The notes under the pieces are model-generated. The model saw nothing but the letters and a program-made list of their open reading frames with translations, ran no database searches and was not told the DNA's origin. From assembly GCA_019914995.1 (NCBI GenBank), contig CM034143.1:6893785-6957784 (forward strand): 64,000 bases of DNA. The letters run 5' to 3'. Positions 20,996 to 30,305 of the stretch are shown in pieces. Source of the stretch: Acanthochlamys bracteata (taxonomy: Eukaryota > Streptophyta > Magnoliopsida > Pandanales > Velloziaceae). Each line of letters begins with the position of its first letter. Positions within the stretch are counted from its first letter, which is position 1. The translations under genes were made by a program, and so were the position numbers.

Positions 20996-23738
20996 ATGGG
21001 CCGCTGGCGGCACCAGGCAGGGCCGGCGGAGGTAAGCTCAATTCAGTCTCTGGAACTTCTGAATCTGATCGATTATTATTATTAATTTATTATTATTATT
21101 ATTATTATTATTAGGTCGTGTCTCCGGTGATGTTACATGTAAAACTTTCGTTATACCGAGAGGTTAGCGCCACTGCGGATGAAAAACATTTGGAGACCTG
21201 AACTGAGGAGACCATATTGTTTTTTCTTTTCTGATAAATGAGCGTACTTGTAAGCAAACGCTCGCACTTATAGAAAAAGAATGCTAAAAGGCAACTTTGC
21301 CTCGAATTATGATCAAAATTGAAACTTTCGTTCTTCCTAGGTGTTGAATCACTGTGCGGAAGAACAATCGAGACCTGAACTGTCGAGAAAAAAATTTCTT
21401 GTCAAGAATTTATCCTTTTAGGGTTTTTTTCTTTCATTTGTGTCTATGCGGTCTTAAATCTTTCATTGATCATTAACGGGGGCGGCTTCATTACATTATT
21501 GAAGATATCTTAATCCCTATGAAGATCATATATGTGAAAAGTAGTGGGTTGATAAATGTCCTTGATGAAACATTGTATGGTGCTGAGGGAATTCTAGAAA
21601 TTTGGGAACTTTATCCTGATTTCAAATTGGCGATGCAGGTGCGGTGATGAAAACTGATAGTGTTCATTGAATTTCTAAAGGGCAGCTTATATATACTGTA
21701 CTGTAAGTATCCCTTGTTTGTAAATAATCACGAACTGCCAAAATCTCCCAATGATTGAACTTTTATATCTTAGTTTCAGCCTTGTCTGAAGATAAAAACC
21801 TTTGTTGAAAACTTCATAGGTTTCTGAGGGAGATATTCAGGCTAAACTCGCATAATTTTTTTTATTCGTATCTTAGGAAGAGCTGCACATTATTCTTCTA
21901 TGATCTCGCATCTGTCATGGTTAGGGAAATGTTCAGCTAAATCATCTACATATTCTACCTGTATTTTAGGAGGAACTGTGCATTATTCTTGTATACTGAC
22001 ATGAATTTTTTTATAAAAAAAATTTTCTGAAAAGAAGCAATGGGCAGTAGACCTTACCCAAAGTTGCGGTACTACTCTGGTGTCCCAGACCCAAAGATTA
22101 GAATCCATAATGTTGGAATGAAGAAGGGTGTCGCGAGTCCCCATGCTGCGTCTACCTTGGCCGGTAGGAGAAGGAGAATTCGTCTAGTGAGGTCTTGAAG
22201 CTGCTTGAATTGCCTGTAAACAAGTAAATGATAAAGTATGCAAGGGAGGATGCCTTCCACCTACATGTTAGGGTTTATCCATTACATACTTGTACTGGGA
22301 ATCAACAAGGTGTTGCCATGTTCTGTTGCTGATCAGCTCCAAACTGGCATGAGAGGTGCCTTTGAAATGCGTCAGGGTCATGTGCTCGCGTCAACATTGG
22401 GCAGGTATCGCCATCAGTGCGCTACAATGACTCAAATATGTTCAATTTCAGGAGGCATTGAGGAGGGCAAAGTTCAAGTTCCCAGAAATGCAGAAGATTA
22501 TCATCAGCAGGAAAGGGGGCTTCACAAAGCTCGGCCCGACGGATTACATGAAGTTCAAGTCTGACAGCAGAACTGTTCCTGATGGCGTTACGCAAAACTC
22601 CTGGTGAGCCATAGTCCATTTCCTGAATGGACACCTGGGCAGGTCTTCTTAACCTAGCTCACCATGGCAGCTAAATATAATATACTCTGTAACTTGCTGT
22701 TGAAATGAGAATGTTGTCAATTATGGCTATTTGGTCTTATTTTAGCTTTCTTGTCAATTGAGTTCTTGGACCTAATGTTTCTGGTAATTTTGTCGATTTT
22801 GTCTGGAGTTTTGGCTGCACAGATAAATATCATGTCAAGGAATTATCTTTTTTGCGGTCAACTATGAACAATCCATTCAATTCTAGGAATGCCCTATTTT
22901 TCCAGTCGTTTCTAGGTAGTTACATCAAAGTAGCTTCAATCCTCCTAGCCTATATAGCTTAGTTAAGCTTAAAAGTAGTCTTGCATAGGTGTGTACGGAC
23001 CACTAGTCTGCTCAGAAGAGATGTTGCTTACACATGCCCGCCAGCCTTTCTGTAAATTCTTTTGTCTACCATGCTATACTCAATATCCTATTTTTCTGAC
23101 GAATGCTTACTATCTAGCAATCAACTTTTAAAAAAATTTCTACCTTAGCTTAAATGTGTGTTCCATTTGCATTCCTAGGCAGAATGGATATGCATGTTTC
23201 ATTAGACATGGATACTAGATGAAATCTCATATAGGTTGCTCATTTTTGGTTAGGACTGTGAAGATGCAGGCTAGGAACTCTGTTAGATTAGATATTTATA
23301 ATTCAGTTATTTCTATTGAATATTGCAGCTTGGTCAGCAATTTTCACAACCGAGTTCTGAAGACGTGTTCTACTCTCACACAATAAATGTGTTGATGAGG
23401 CTTGGTCTTCAAAAATATGAGAAGAACTTCAAGAAGGGCCTGCTCACAGACAACACTTTGCCACTTTTGACTGATAGGTATCTCTTCGTAGTTTCATCAC
23501 TTCTCAGCATCTTGCATAAGAATGATTATAGGCTTTCTTCTTGTTGCTACTGTGCTCTGAAGGATATCAATAGTCTGCCTGGACCTCGCCTTCTCATTCT
23601 TGATTATATTAAGAGGTATGGAATGTAAGCTTTTTCGCTTTTGCACAGTGTTAAGAAGACGAGAAGCTGGATATGTAACATGCACAGCTGCTTTTTTATA
23701 TGTGCAGAGATCCAGAGTTGAAGAAAGGAAGGGCTTAA
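20996..23738 (+). CDS. Small SAM-domain protein
   Basis: Spliced by eye from 20996-21031, 23329-23477, ~23553-23615 and 23708-23738 (92 residues). The start is [12 protein letters not shown], joined in phase 0 to a SAM domain: [21 protein letters not shown], then [12 protein letters not shown], then [20 protein letters not shown] and the tail [13 protein letters not shown] domains mediate protein-protein or protein-RNA contacts; no function is known for this short plant form. Intron 1 is 2.3 kb and carries two snoRNA candidates and an RPL10 pseudogene. The third exon lacks an AG where homology places the junction; an upstream AG at 23530-23531 also keeps frame (99 residues) but makes a 54-nt intron. 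Confidence 0.8.
21071..21114. repeat. (ATT)n microsatellite
   Basis: Run of ATT/TTA units with one interruption, in intron 1 of the SAM gene, just before the first snoRNA candidate. Confidence 0.9.
21120..21212 (+). ncRNA. Box C/D snoRNA candidate, copy 1 (U59/snR54-like)
   Basis: The ends can form a terminal stem: GTCTCC (21120-21125) pairs with GGAGAC (21207-21212). Next to the stem are a box C-like GTGATGT (21127-21133) and a box D CTGA (21203-21206, with another at 21198-21201). Inside is AACTTTCGTT (21143-21152), complementary to AACGAAAGTT of 18S rRNA. It is related to copy 2 at 21301 and intronic, as many snoRNAs are. The box C is imperfect and the rRNA match is 10 nt, so this copy may be weaker or decayed. 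Confidence 0.6.
21301..21387 (+). ncRNA. Box C/D snoRNA candidate, copy 2 (U59/snR54-like)
   Basis: Terminal stem CTCGA (21301-21305) with TCGAG (21383-21387), box C-like ATGATCA (21309-21315) and box D CTGA (21375-21378). The guide AACTTTCGTTCTT (21323-21335) is perfectly complementary over 13 nt to the conserved 18S rRNA segment AAGAACGAAAGTT. In yeast that segment is methylated under snR54 and in animals under U59, so this looks like the plant member. It shares AACTTTCGTT and GAGACCTGAACTG with copy 1. The rRNA match comes from remembered 18S sequence, not a search. Confidence 0.7.
22040..22650 (+). pseudogene. RPL10: Processed pseudogene of ribosomal protein L10 (uL16)
   Basis: An intron-less, damaged copy of cytosolic RPL10. 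Recognisable pieces in order: [18 protein letters not shown], then HNVGMKKGV; further on [14 protein letters not shown]; then [37 protein letters not shown] and RTVPDGV. About 36 bases of the normal N-terminal coding region are missing after ATGGGCAG, and the reading frame changes several times between GMKKGV and the INK-like segment and again near the end, with internal stops. Exon-exon junctions are fused, so it arose from a reverse-transcribed mRNA. It lies in sense orientation within intron 1 of the SAM gene. Confidence 0.9.
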
Positions 23739-24192
23739 CAATCCCAAATATACAGATGATAACAAGTTTTGAGCTCAGTATGCATGCTGCTAGAGTTAAA
23801 ACTTGTTAGTCTTGAGCGTTATTTTCCCCTCCTGTTTTAGATAATGAAAGATCATCTGTAATGTCAGTGAAGCTTGCTTTCTACTGTATTTTTGTATGTA
23901 TATGTATGCTTGATTAAGGAATTGGTGGAATGTGATGGTATTAGTTGTTAACATAGTACTGATTTCATGTTTGGTTTTGGCAGGCCAATTTTGTTATGGG
24001 CCTAATTTAAGCCTAGTATATAGTACTAGGCTGAGTTTGATGTGAAGCCCTAGGTGTTCGCAGGGTAGGCCTTAATTTTCATTTTATATAAAAAAAAGAA
24101 AACTTAAATTAGTTATCAAAGATGATTTTTATACTTCTGTGGTCTTTCTGCTCGCCGACTTCTTCTCTTGGCTCTCCGTGCCGGTGTTATTC
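23739..24192. other. Intergenic and GRXS14 promoter
   Basis: SAM gene 3' UTR, then a GGCC-containing stretch (TTATGGGCCTAATTTAAGCC near 23994-24013) likely to be part of the glutaredoxin promoter. The 5' UTR is CT-rich. Nothing else recognised. Confidence 0.45.
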
Positions 24193-24930
24193 ATGGCCGC
24201 AGTTACCTTCTCTTCCGCTCCCGTTGCTGGTTTTCCTTCGCAACTGAGAAGATCAGCTGCTTCCTCTTCTACCGCCGTTACTCTCCGGCCTTCTCGGTGC
24301 CGTCTCTCTTCCAGCGCTAGCTTCAACCTTCCTGTCTTCCTCCGCCTCCTTCCCACCAAAACCAAAACCTGCTCATCTCTCCGCTGCTTCGCTGGTAACA
24401 GCTTCTTCTTTGTTTCTAATTTGTTTTCTATGTCCAAGCTCTATCGCTTTGATTTTCTTAAAAAGATGAAAAAATTGATAATGCTGGGAAATGAAAATTG
24501 GATTGACAGCTCTCTCTCCTGCGATGAAGTCCACACTGGACAAGGTGGTCACATCGAACAAAGTGGTATTGTTCATGAAGGGTAACAAGGAGATGCCACA
24601 ATGTGGCTTCTCTGCCACGGTTGTCAGCATCCTGACATCTCTCAACGTCCCCTTCGAGACACTCGATGTGCTTCAGAATGAAATGCTCCGCCAGGCGCTC
24701 AAGGACTACTCCAACTGGCCCACCTTCCCCCAGCTCTATATAGATGGAGAGTTCTTTGGAGGATGTGACATCGCCGTTGGTAAAGACCCCATAAGCCATC
24801 GGCATGTACTGCAGTTTTGTTATTCTATCCTTTTTTCTAATTTGTGGATTCTTAATTTCTTTGCTACATGACAGAAGCGTACAAGAGTGGGGAGTTGCAA
24901 GAAGTGCTGGAGAAGGCAATGTGTTCCTGA
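24193..24930 (+). CDS. GRXS14: Monothiol glutaredoxin S14, chloroplastic
   Basis: Three exons, 24193-24394, 24510-24779 and 24875-24930, for 175 residues. Residues 1 to ~67 form a Ser/Ala/Arg-rich chloroplast transit peptide. The glutaredoxin fold follows: KVVLFMKG, the monothiol active site CGFS at 99-102 preceded by MPQ, then NEMLRQALKDYSNWPTFPQL, the conserved TFPQ glutathione-binding site, FFGGCD, and the ending EVLEKAMCS. CGFS glutaredoxins bind a [2Fe-2S] cluster between two subunits with glutathione and pass it to plastid iron-sulfur proteins, often with BolA partners. Exon phases and the conserved tail match plant GRXS14 closely. The start is the first ATG of the frame, after an upstream CT-rich leader. 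Confidence 0.96.
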
Positions 24931-25365
24931 AGAGCTTTAGCATACATAACCCTGGCTTGATGTTCTGAAGACGTTGCTCTGGTGTCTTAACTTCCAGGTT
25001 ATGTGATGAAACATGTATTGCCTGTATCTTACATGGACTGTTCTATTCAGCGTATGATGTGATAGGACAAACTCCAATCTTTGAACTACAGTTTTAAAAT
25101 CAATCTCTTTAGATAATTAAAGAGTGCATTTGTGCGTGTGTTATGTTCATGATTCAGTGCTTAGTTCGCTATGTATTTCCTTTACTTGCCTATTGTGACC
25201 ACGTGTTAAATGTCATGTGGATCGACTTCACCCCATGTTTCGAGCTTGCAACATTGCTTCTAGATTCCGTTCTTATGGTAGTTGTGCTCATTTCCCATGT
25301 TCATTTGAGCCTAAGCACTTACCTTTTTTACAAACTTCAAGTCCATCAAGCAGTTCAACTGGTTC
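24931..25365. other. GRXS14 3' flank
   Basis: 3' UTR and T-rich intergenic DNA up to the Tourist-like MITE. No coding sequence supported. Confidence 0.5.
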
Positions 25366-25636
25366 TGAGGGCTTGTTTCAAATACACCGAATTTCACTTT
25401 CTCTTTTCAATATTTCGAGTTCGGCTACTTCACGTACTTCAATTGTCACTTTGAACTTCACTTCTACTTTCACACTGAACTTCATTTCTATCAAGATTTA
25501 ACTTCAAACTTCATTTAACTTGTTTCAAATGTAATTCCGAACTGTACTTCTACTGAACTTTACTTTTCATTGAATTCTATTTTCACGAAATTTAGTATTG
25601 CGAAACTCAGTTACGTGCATTTGAGACACGTCCTGA
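25366..25636. mobile_element. Tourist-like MITE, copy 1
   Basis: Element 25369-25633 (265 bp), bounded by TGA on both sides. Terminal inverted repeats are GGGCTTGTTTCAAATACA on the left and GGACGTGTCTCAAATGCA read inward from the right. The interior is built from CTTCA/TTCACTT-type repeats. It is in the opposite orientation to copies at 42864 and 58556, with which it shares a CGTAACTGAGTTTCG-type block inside one end. 3-bp duplications and ~15-20 bp ends fit PIF/Harbinger (Tourist) elements. Confidence 0.75.
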
Positions 25637-27578
25637 GTCAATAAACATATTAAGAATTGATTCTAGCTAGCTCTTTTGATCTTAGGAGTTAAAGCATTTA
25701 GCGCCAAATTGTGATAATGTAGCTTCATTTGTGTCATGCTTAAGCTATAGCACTTCCTGTTTGTTTTATGCTAGCTATAACACTTTGAATATGTATTGTT
25801 GTTATGCACCGAGCTGAGTTTCTCATAGCAGTTTGAGTGATGAACAGTTTTTGCGCAAGTATCTGCTTGACTCTACTCTGTTTGGTGTAGTGGACTGCAT
25901 GGTCTCTTTACAAAGATTTCTTGTATATTTTGTACCACTAGTTTGCTGCTCCGTTTAAAGTTCATCCTCCATATCTCTAGTGACTATTCCAGAAGCTTTA
26001 ATACTGTTTATGTGTAATCGTTCTGGGAATCTGAGGAATTTCTACTTATATATCATTCTTTAGATTTCAAGGGCTTAGGATGCTTCCTGACTTTGTTGTT
26101 TAGTTTCTCAAGTTGTATGTGGTGGTATGAATTTGTAGAAATATCTTATATTTTAAGATTTATTTGGGGGTTCTGGATCCATTTCTGCAGATAGAAGATC
26201 TTCTAGCATCTAAGGATAACAGATGAAGTTTCCAATATTTTATGGCTGAGAGTAGGTCATATTCCTGTCTCCTGACCCTACTTCTTCCTAGTAGCTGCCT
26301 GGATTTCCACATTTCAGATTTTCATAAGAGAGTTAGAGACATTCATATTTTTTGGGTTGGGAAGGACAATAGCAATTCATTTCCAAGAGCATTATTGTTA
26401 CTGGAAAACTTGATAAAAAAACATTGTTGTCCTCGGATTTCCTAGAAAATTCCATCAGTATTGTGAGTTCCTGACAATATTTGTTATTGAATGATGCGGA
26501 TTGGTACTGGTTTCAGAAGTTCAAATGCAGGTTATCTTTATACAAGAGCCGATGGATGGATAATTGCTGGAAGGCTGGCGATATTGTTGGAGGGAGTTTT
26601 GTTTAAAACTGAAAGATAGATGTTGACAAGCTTTTCCCTTTTGTTGGTGGTTCATACTTGGGTATGTTATTCAGTGGCATATATGTAATGTATCAGAACT
26701 CAGAAGTATAGTAATGAGGGTGGTCTTGGATCCTTGTTGTAGATTAGACAGCGGTGTTGGCTTGCAGGCAACGATCATCATCTTTAAAGGGGATATAGAT
26801 AACTGGACTAAACAGGTGGTTCCATGTTGTTCTGTTTCACTGATCACCCAAAAAGTGATTGGCAGGTAGTTGCATGCATTACTTTGATGTGTAGGTGGTC
26901 ATGGTGTACAAAGAGTGCAAACAGATACCTAAAATTTTGCTGTTCTAGATGGTAACAGGGCCTATTCTTTGGAGATTAGTAAATTTATCTTGTTTGTTGC
27001 ACGCATTTTATGGGACTCTTCCTGTTTGTTCGTTTATTACCAACCAGCCACACGCTGCAACCCATCTAGAGATGGAAAACTGCTCTTGAGCTTCACTCGC
27101 GAGTTGTAGCTTGTGAGCTAAGATTACTTAACTATATATAGTATATGGATCAAAAAATTTATGTTTCATAAACTTTTAAGAAAATATTTGATGCTATTTA
27201 TTATTATTATTTTAATAAATTATAGTTTTTTATAATTCTATTAGATATATACGAAATACAAATAATTATATATTGTATATGAATTATATTTCAAAAAATT
27301 TTAAATATTCGTTGTTTACAAAAGATTTCTATATTACAACTATTTACTTCCAAACGTTCTCTTAATTTTACGTGCGAAAGCTAATGAAATGAACCCCGAA
27401 GCTGTTTTCGTAGCTCCATTGAAGATCCATATATATGCCAGGCCCAACAAAAAAGTAGTGGATCAAATCCCGAAAGAATAAACAGGTCCAATAAAACAAC
27501 ACAAACAAACAAAACAAATGCAGCAGCAAAATCGTAACTTCGCCACCTCACGCGGCTCCGGCGAGGCGCCGCAAAACT
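25637..27578. other. Gene-poor 1.9 kb stretch
   Basis: T-rich sequence with short unrelated frames, an AT-rich block at 27120-27360, then a GGCCCAA motif at 27442 and the CA-rich leader of the PPR gene. No gene supported before 27518. Confidence 0.4.
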
Positions 27579-29378
27579 ATGTGCGCTACTTCGAGAGGTG
27601 CAAGGCTTCTCTTTCCGACCTGGACAAGGCCACCATTGCCGCAGCGCAATCCTTGCCGTCCCCGCTCCTGCTGCTCTACCGCCGGAGGAGAAGAATCAGA
27701 AGAGAAGCAGCGACTTGCTGCAGTGGATGAGACCGCGAGGAAGGTGACCGAGACGATCAGGAGAGTTCCCCAATGGGAATCGTCCCTTCTCTCCCTCTTC
27801 CCCGCCGCCCTTCTCTTCCACCCTCGCTGCTCCGCCCAAGTCATCTCCTCCGCCGCCCGCAATCCTCTCCTCTCCCTCCGCTTCTTCCATTGGCTCACCG
27901 CTTCTTCCTCCTCTTCCGCCGACGAAAATCTGCTCCGCGACTCTCTCGCCGCACTGCTTGACGCCCTCTCACGTTCTCGTGCCTGGATCCCCTCTCTGCA
28001 AGCCATCCGTTCGACCAAATGCGTCCTCCCTTCTTCCTCCCTTGACTCCTTCTTCCGCCGCCTATTCCTCGACGCCTCCGCTCTCGACCACGCCATCTCA
28101 GCCGTCACCGACTTTGCGCCCCACCTCTCCCTCCCCTCGTGGAACGCCGCCCTCTCCACTTCCCTAATCGCCCGTCGTACTGATCTTTTCTGGCGCTTCT
28201 ATGATCTCATGGCCCGCTCAGGACAAAACCCAGACGGCGTCACATTCAGCCACCTCCTCCGCGCCTTCTGTCGCTCTGGCAATCTCCTGCATGCTTACTC
28301 CCTCCTGCGTGATGCTGCCGCCGACGGCCTTGTTCCTGATATTGCTGCTCTCACTGAGCTCATTTCTGGCTTCTCCGTGCAGGGCAACTATGGTAAGGTC
28401 TCTGAAGTCCTACATCTTATGATCGCTGCCGGTTGTATGCCTGATATAGTAACATACCAGACTATTATCCATGGACTTTGCAATAATGGCATGACTGAGG
28501 AAGCTGTCCGCATATTCAGTGATATCAAATCGAGGGGGCATTCTCCTGACAAGGTCATGTACACCACTGTCATTGATGGGCTTTGCAAAATGGGCAGAAT
28601 GGCTGATGCATGGGATTTGTGGAGGGAAATGATTCAAAAAGGAATGAGTCCTAATGAGTACACTTACAATGTAATGGTCAATGGATACTGCAAGCTTGGG
28701 AATTTGGAGCGGGCGAGAAAGGTTTACCAGGAAATGCTTGCTGAAGGTTATAGTGAAAATACGGTGAGCTGCAATACAATGATAGCAGGATTGTGTTTGC
28801 ACGGGGAGATCCGCGAAGCAATTAGCATGTTTGAGGAAATGCCTCGAAAGGGCATCGAGCGTGATGTTATCACTTACAATACGCTCATCCATGGCTTGTG
28901 CCAATGTGGGAAGACAGTTGATGCGATGAACCTTCACAATGAGCTCTTAGCGTTGGGACTTAAGCCTAGTATTTCCTCTTACACCCCACTTATCAGAGCC
29001 CTCTCCAGTGAGGGAAAAGTAGCAGGGGCAATAGAGCTGATCAATGACATGGAAGCTAAGGCCCTAGAGCCTCTGGTATGTACACATGATTACATTGTCT
29101 TAGGATTCTGCCAAGTTGGAAAACCTGAGGAAGGTCTGGCATGGCTTGCCAAGATGTTGAACAACAATCTTAAACCACTGCAAGAGACTTGTAACAGGCT
29201 GGTGGAGTGCCTTACCTCAGCAGATCTTCTGGATGATGCGCTGACTGTGATAAATGCTATGTATCAATTTGCCTATTCCCTTGAAGAATCAGCTTGCTCT
29301 GTGCTTCTGAGTAGATTATGCCGCGGAAGTTTGCATCATTCGACAGACCATCTGGACAAATTATTGTTGACCAGCTGA
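27579..29378 (+). CDS. PPR protein, P class
   Basis: Intronless gene of 599 residues. About ten P-type pentatricopeptide motifs run from roughly residue 210 to 540, for example PDGVTFSHLLRAFCRSGNLL, PDIVTYQTIIHGLCNNGMTE, PDKVMYTTVIDGLCKMGRM and PNEYTYNVMVNGYCKLGNLE. There is no E or DYW extension. P-class proteins bind specific organelle RNAs and act in processing, stability, splicing or translation. The N-terminus is rich in Arg, Ser and Cys, as for a mitochondrial or plastid presequence, and the first third is GC-rich. The general architecture recalls Arabidopsis At5g18950, but orthology is not established. An ATG at 27518 opens a different, overlapping frame of 70 codons, so the true start needs care. 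Confidence 0.9.
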   Translation: MCATSRGARLLFPTWTRPPLPQRNPCRPRSCCSTAGGEESEEKQRLAAVDETARKVTETIRRVPQWESSLLSLFPAALLFHPRCSAQVISSAARNPLLSLRFFHWLTASSSSSADENLLRDSLAALLDALSRSRAWIPSLQAIRSTKCVLPSSSLDSFFRRLFLDASALDHAISAVTDFAPHLSLPSWNAALSTSLIARRTDLFWRFYDLMARSGQNPDGVTFSHLLRAFCRSGNLLHAYSLLRDAAADGLVPDIAALTELISGFSVQGNYGKVSEVLHLMIAAGCMPDIVTYQTIIHGLCNNGMTEEAVRIFSDIKSRGHSPDKVMYTTVIDGLCKMGRMADAWDLWREMIQKGMSPNEYTYNVMVNGYCKLGNLERARKVYQEMLAEGYSENTVSCNTMIAGLCLHGEIREAISMFEEMPRKGIERDVITYNTLIHGLCQCGKTVDAMNLHNELLALGLKPSISSYTPLIRALSSEGKVAGAIELINDMEAKALEPLVCTHDYIVLGFCQVGKPEEGLAWLAKMLNNNLKPLQETCNRLVECLTSADLLDDALTVINAMYQFAYSLEESACSVLLSRLCRGSLHHSTDHLDKLLLTS

Positions 29379-30305
29379 TAGTGGTTCTTTGTCCAGGCAG
29401 CAGCTGTTGCAGAGATTTAGGGATCATCGAGATTGTATGGAACCAAACATTTAAAGCATTGTTGACCAGCTCGTTGGAATGATAACAAAAATTAGAATTT
29501 CAGTGTAGTTTATCAGATAAGTAATTCATCTGGAAACAGGAAGTACCAAAACCTCTTGCTTCTAAATTTCTAATCCATGCCCAATGCTTATTTTTGTTTA
29601 TCGTATGGAAGTCCAAATTCTGTTCCAGTTTTCATGAATTCTCATTCTTTCACAGTTTCTACTTCTAGATGGTGCAGAAGTACTGTGCGCGTCATATTTC
29701 TATCTCAAAACAATGGTAGAAGTATAAGTTTCAGCTTTTTCTCAGTGGCGCCTTGGAACTTGAAAGGAGAAGGGCTTAGATCAGCAAGCCTTTGTACGTA
29801 GGAGTATCCTTTGTACTACATTCCAAGCTGCATGCCACCCGCTCACCACAGAGTGTAATATTACCATCTTCAAAATAAATCCACCAAGCTTGTACTGCAA
29901 AAGTAAATAAACAAAGTAGATAAATAACTACTAGTGCCACGAAGTGAAAAAGAGTACACAAGGAAAAGTAGATATGTGCTGAGCACTAGAGCAGTTTCAG
30001 ATTGGTGGAAATCATACACGAGCTTCACTTTTCAGGAAATAAAAACCTCAGGTGGCTACAAAAATTGTTCTCGATACAAAATATATAAATACGCTACATG
30101 TACCACCGGGGCAGTTATTGGCCAAATGATTGAACAAAGTTTTGTTTGGCCAGGTCGATAAATACAGTTGTATTTGTGAAGATGCAAAATAAACGGCATT
30201 TCAGAATTTGAGGAGCAAATCATTGAGAACTATATCCGGATGCATCCTTCTGACTGCTCATCATATTAGTCAGCCAGCCCAACCATCATTTTTCCGTCAC
30301 ATCGT
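29379..30305. other. Convergent intergenic region
   Basis: Lies between the PPR stop and the U2A' stop. It should hold both 3' UTRs. No other feature recognised. Confidence 0.5.

Noticed and set aside
27548-28159. 203-codon minus-strand frame rich in Arg and Glu
   Set aside because: Complement of the GC-rich 5' part of the PPR gene; a shadow frame.
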